DNA of 8,211 bases, from the NCBI RefSeq assembly GCF_046546175.1, contig NZ_JBKGYF010000072.1, positions 1 through 8,211 of the forward strand, read 5' to 3'. Shown here piece after piece: positions 6,051 through 8,211 of the stretch. Source of the DNA: Methanohalobium sp046546175 (GTDB taxonomy: Archaea > Halobacteriota > Methanosarcinia > Methanosarcinales > Methanosarcinaceae). Each line of letters begins with the position of its first letter. Positions within the stretch are counted from its first letter, which is position 1. The translations under genes were made by a program, and so were the position numbers. Under the pieces are notes generated by a model, which saw nothing but the letters and a program-made list of their open reading frames with translations, was not told the DNA's origin and made no database searches.

Positions 6051-7136
6051 TTATACCTGCAAAAGATTTAAAACTTCTTTAATAAAGTAATCGGTGTCAC
6101 CTTTTGGAAGAACAATCCCAGCAACTTCATTTTTACCCCCTGCAGAGTACCCCTTTTCCTGTGCAGCATCAATTATTGATGTCATAACAGGTCCCGATTG
6201 ACCGGCTCTGACATATAACTGGTCCTTATCATCGAAAAATCCTCGGTTTACAACGATTGCAACCCTACAATCTCCGTTCCATGCCAGATTTCTTGCAACC
6301 GGTGAAGTGATATTGTAACGAGTATCTATTTCCTGAATAGCGATTCCATCTTCATAATCTACAGGCATGTTCTTCTGCCTTTCAGTTTCCATCTCAAGGT
6401 CGTCAAGATTTTTCTTCCAATCACTGTTGTCCAGTATTCGCTGTGGATGAAGTTTATTTTCTTTTATAAAGTGCACAGCATTCATAACCTTCTGTTTATC
6501 CCCCACTTTATAATTCGAATCGATTAACTCGACCACCCTTAAAAGGTCCTCAAAATAAAAATCGCTATCTTCCAAAAATGCTTTGATGTATTGATAAATT
6601 CCTACATTATCCTTGATTTTCTTTTCCCTGTCACCAACCGCACCAAGAATTGAAAACAGGTCTATTTCCCTATCCAGATATCTGGTTAAAACCCATGTAT
6701 TTGATGGATAACTTTCAGGTGGTTCACCCAAACTTACAGGATTATGGTGATGTATACCATCTCTTTGGATATTATTCTGCAGATGGTGATCGAATATATA
6801 GATTTCTGCATCGGTTTTTTCTTTCAAATCCAATATGTTGTCTTCAGGCAGTGCCATATCAGCTATGATTATAAAGTCGTAATTTTGTTTGCTGATATTT
6901 TCAATCTCGTATCCTGTCAGGAAGTAGTTCCCAATGTGTGGAACATGGGTGTCAAATTCCTTTTCCAGGTCTTCAAAAAGAATCGCTGCTGAACAGATAC
7001 CGTCTGTATCCCAGTGGTGTATCAGTAAACCGTTGTCACTTGATGGTAATATATTATCAAACCCCGAATATTTCTTAAGGATTGTAAAGTAGCAAAGTTT
7101 TTCAAGTATTTTAAATTTGTTTTTCTGGTCAATCAA
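6051..7136 (-). CDS. DHH-family phosphoesterase
   Basis: This 361-residue cytoplasmic protein belongs to the DHH superfamily of metal-dependent phosphoesterases (RecJ, NrnA/pAp phosphatase, cyclic-di-AMP hydrolases). Motif I is HHWDTDG (40-46, D43 and D45), motif II is IIIADMA (D93), motif III is FDHH (115-118), and motif IV is GAVGDRE (165-171, D169). A DHHA1-like C-terminal domain ends with GGKNEVAG (333-340), where the usual histidine of GGHxxAAG is lysine. All metal ligands are kept, so activity is likely. The substrate could be oligonucleotides, pAp or cyclic nucleotides. Standing 46 bases before cysC, pAp is an attractive guess, but archaeal RecJ-like roles are equally possible. The only plausible start is TTG at 7136, with no Shine-Dalgarno sequence; no in-frame ATG precedes motif I. 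Confidence 0.85.
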   Translation of the reverse strand: MIDQKNKFKILEKLCYFTILKKYSGFDNILPSSDNGLLIHHWDTDGICSAAILFEDLEKEFDTHVPHIGNYFLTGYEIENISKQNYDFIIIADMALPEDNILDLKEKTDAEIYIFDHHLQNNIQRDGIHHHNPVSLGEPPESYPSNTWVLTRYLDREIDLFSILGAVGDREKKIKDNVGIYQYIKAFLEDSDFYFEDLLRVVELIDSNYKVGDKQKVMNAVHFIKENKLHPQRILDNSDWKKNLDDLEMETERQKNMPVDYEDGIAIQEIDTRYNITSPVARNLAWNGDCRVAIVVNRGFFDDKDQLYVRAGQSGPVMTSIIDAAQEKGYSAGGKNEVAGIVLPKGDTDYFIKEVLNLLQV

Positions 7137-7309
7137 TAAAAATTACAGATATCAATTTTATTCCGAAAAAACCTGTAAGATATAGTATTCCTAAATAATC
7201 CTCAGTAACTGATTTTCTCACAGTAATGATAGGGTATTATAGTTAATAAATTAACTTTATCAAAATCTCGACTGATTAAAATCGTGGGGTAAAATTTTGG
7301 TGGTATATT
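7137..7309. promoter_or_regulatory. Divergent intergenic region
   Basis: This 173-base gap lies between the - strand DHH gene and the + strand beta-helix gene and must hold both promoters. TATA-like ACTATA occurs at 7181-7186 on the - strand and AT-rich boxes lie around 7241-7260 on the + strand. The 7-bp dyad AGTTAAT/ATTAACT (7241-7256) is a possible operator. ACTGATT occurs at 7208-7214 and again at 7271-7277. Confidence 0.4.
7299..7303 (+). promoter_or_regulatory. Ribosome binding site GGTGG of beta-helix gene
   Basis: GGTGG lies 6 bases before the ATG at 7310 and supports that start. Confidence 0.6.
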
Positions 7310-7852
7310 ATGAAAATCAGTAACATATACTGTTTCGCAACTACAGTTGCAACTTTAATAATGTTGATATTAATATTATCAACTACAGCATTAGCGGTTA
7401 CACATACCGTGGATGACGATGGAAACAAAAATTATACTACTATACAGGCTGCCATAAACGCAGCAAATGACAGCGACACCATTATAGTCTACAATGGAAC
7501 ATACAAAGAAAATGTAAATGTGAACAAATCAGTAATTATCATGTCAGAATCTGGAAATCCGAATGATACTAGGATTGTAGCCAACGATTCGAATGACCAC
7601 GTATTCCATATTACTAGAAACAACGTGACAATCAGTGGATTCAATATAACAGATGCTTCAGCCTTTCTAAATGTAGGAATATTCCTTGATGGAGTCCAGA
7701 ATAACAATATCAGTAACAATGAATTATCATACAACTTTAAAGGCATCAGTCTTGATGAGTCCAGTAACAACAAATTAATCAATAATACTGCAAACTCAAA
7801 CAACTATTATGGGAATAAAACAGTTCCCAAATTATACAACAAATTTACATAA
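7310..7852 (+). pseudogene. Secreted NosD-like beta-helix protein, 3'-truncated
   Basis: A signal peptide (1-29, ending ALA) precedes a right-handed parallel beta-helix of the NosD/CASH type. VDDDGNKNYTTIQAAINAAN (34-53) is the usual first turn, followed by DTIIVYNGTY and repeats such as NNNISNNELSYNFKGISLDE, then SSNNKLINNT and ANSNNYYG. About eleven N-x-S/T sequons suggest a heavily glycosylated surface protein. Such proteins normally run for many more repeats and often end with a membrane or S-layer anchor. Here the repeats stop at G168 (7811-7813), and only NKTVPKLYNKFT follows before TAA. That tail falls inside the putative left end of the IS607-like element, so the gene appears cut by insertion. 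A short exported product could still be made. The ATG has a GGTGG ribosome site. Confidence 0.8.
7811..7828. repeat. Left-end inverted repeat of IS607-like element
   Basis: GGGAA at 7811-7815 pairs with TTCCC at 7824-7828 around an 8-base loop. It starts exactly at the glycine codon where beta-helix homology ends. IS607 elements insert at a GG dinucleotide, which fits. Confidence 0.45.
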
Positions 7853-7892
7853 TATTACATACAATATTTAATAATTGTAAAAGGTGTTAAAT

Positions 7893-8183
7893 TTGTATAA
7901 TATAAAACAAGCTTCTGAATATCTGGGCGTTAATCCTGAAACATTGAGAAGATGGGAAAGAGAAGGCAAAATAAATCCTGAAAGAACTGAAGGAGGACAT
8001 CGCAGATATTTTACCTGTAAAAAATGCGGTCAGACCCTTTCGAGGGATATAAACAGCGCTGTAAATATTGCTAAAAAAGAAATGTATTTGTCTGGCACGG
8101 ACTACAAAGGTAATCTCAAAAAACCTTTGTATATTGCATATTGGAGATACAATAATTCGAAAATAAATATGCAAACGAATTAA
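7893..8183 (+). CDS. TnpA-start/TnpB-end fusion protein (IS607 deletion derivative)
   Basis: The 96-residue product begins with a MerR-like helix-turn-helix (MYNIKQASEYLGVNPETLRR, 1-20, then WEREGKI and RTEGGHRRY up to residue 39). This is the DNA-binding start of IS607-type serine recombinases. At residues 39-40 it changes directly to a TnpB C-terminus: C42-x2-C45-G, then LSRDINSAVNI with D52 at the place of the last RuvC aspartate, followed by a 37-residue tail. The recombinase catalytic serine domain and nearly all of TnpB are missing, as is the first CxxC of the zinc finger. TTG at 7893 is preferred because AGGTG (7882-7886) lies 6 bases upstream; GTG at 7884 is the alternative. It may still bind the transposon ends, as a repressor or trans-mobilised factor, or be debris. 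The frame is intact. Confidence 0.75.
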   Translation: MYNIKQASEYLGVNPETLRRWEREGKINPERTEGGHRRYFTCKKCGQTLSRDINSAVNIAKKEMYLSGTDYKGNLKKPLYIAYWRYNNSKINMQTN

Positions 8184-8205
8184 ACGAGAAAGATGATACT
8201 TTCTC
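8103..8205 (+). ncRNA. Candidate omega/reRNA region of IS607-like element
   Basis: Three perfect inverted repeats follow in a chain: TACAAAGGT/ACCTTTGTA (8103-8111 with 8123-8131), TTGCATATT/AATATGCAA (8134-8142 with 8166-8174) and GAGAAAG/CTTTCTC (8186-8192 with 8199-8205). They cover the tnpB 3' end and the downstream end of the element, the usual site of the TnpB guide RNA scaffold. The pairings are seen; the RNA is inferred. Confidence 0.4.
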
Positions 8206-8211
8206 ACCTGA

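Larger units (their letters stand above)
7811..8211 (+). mobile_element. Internally deleted IS607-like element, right end not certain
   Basis: The left end appears at GGG 7811, where the beta-helix repeats stop and the inverted repeat GGGAA/TTCCC (7811-7815 with 7824-7828) begins. Near-direct repeats starting TTACATA lie at 7845-7854 and 7855-7866, as expected of recombinase-binding sites. Inside is a single frame that joins the start of tnpA to the end of tnpB. Three inverted repeats lie near the right side (8103-8131, 8134-8174, 8186-8205). The right end is close to or beyond the window edge. IS607 tnpA is normally about 200 residues and tnpB about 400, so about 1.5 kb seems to be lost. Confidence 0.65.

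Noticed and set aside
7489..7803. - strand open frame opposite the beta-helix gene
   Set aside because: It mirrors the Asn-rich repeats of the real gene and shows no protein family features.
7887..8207. - strand open frame opposite the TnpA/TnpB fusion
   Set aside because: It has no recognisable motif, while the + strand shows clear HTH and zinc-finger signatures.
1..8211. tRNA, rRNA or a replication origin
   Set aside because: No cloverleaf with conserved T-loop, no rRNA-like sequence and no origin-type repeat cluster was seen on either strand.

Overview
This AT-rich window most likely comes from a methanogenic archaeon of the Methanosarcinales type, possibly a halophilic or methylotrophic member. 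The evidence is archaeal-looking TATA boxes 22-40 bases before start codons, GGTG/AGGTG ribosome binding sites, TTG and GTG starts, archaeal-style TnpB remnants, and a NosD-like surface beta-helix protein with many N-glycosylation sequons. The genus is inference; no marker gene is present.

Layout. Bases 1-1396 are a graveyard with no intact gene. It holds a short reading-frame tail at the left edge, a structured non-coding stretch (about 180-260), a histidine-kinase ATPase-domain fragment on the + strand (about 277-469), a 3'-end tnpB remnant rich in hairpins (about 509-815), and a second, frameshifted histidine-kinase fragment on the - strand (811-1262). Bases 1397-7136 are an ordinary, well-preserved gene block. 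A membrane-anchored family 2 glycosyltransferase (+) converges on five - strand genes. Read in their direction these are a DHH phosphoesterase, adenylylsulfate kinase (cysC), an SLC13-type anion permease, a small UspA-fold protein and an RmlA-like sugar-nucleotide pyrophosphorylase. Bases 7310-8211 hold a secreted beta-helix protein whose repeats stop abruptly at the edge of an IS607-like element. That element has lost its centre, so the start of tnpA is fused in frame to the end of tnpB.

How the genes may work together. The permease and cysC suggest uptake of sulfate or a related anion and formation of PAPS. The DHH protein could remove the by-product pAp, and the flanking glycosyltransferase and nucleotidyltransferase could build a cell-surface glycan. 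A pathway for surface-glycan sulfation would tie these together, but no ATP sulfurylase or sulfotransferase is visible, so this is a hypothesis.

The most unusual signal is that two separate transposon remnants, both on the + strand, have lost the body of tnpB but kept its 3' end. Each retained end carries several perfect inverted repeats in a row. In the TnpB/IS200-IS605-IS607 families this is where the guide (omega/re) RNA is encoded, so these may be guide-RNA-only mini-elements rather than plain debris.
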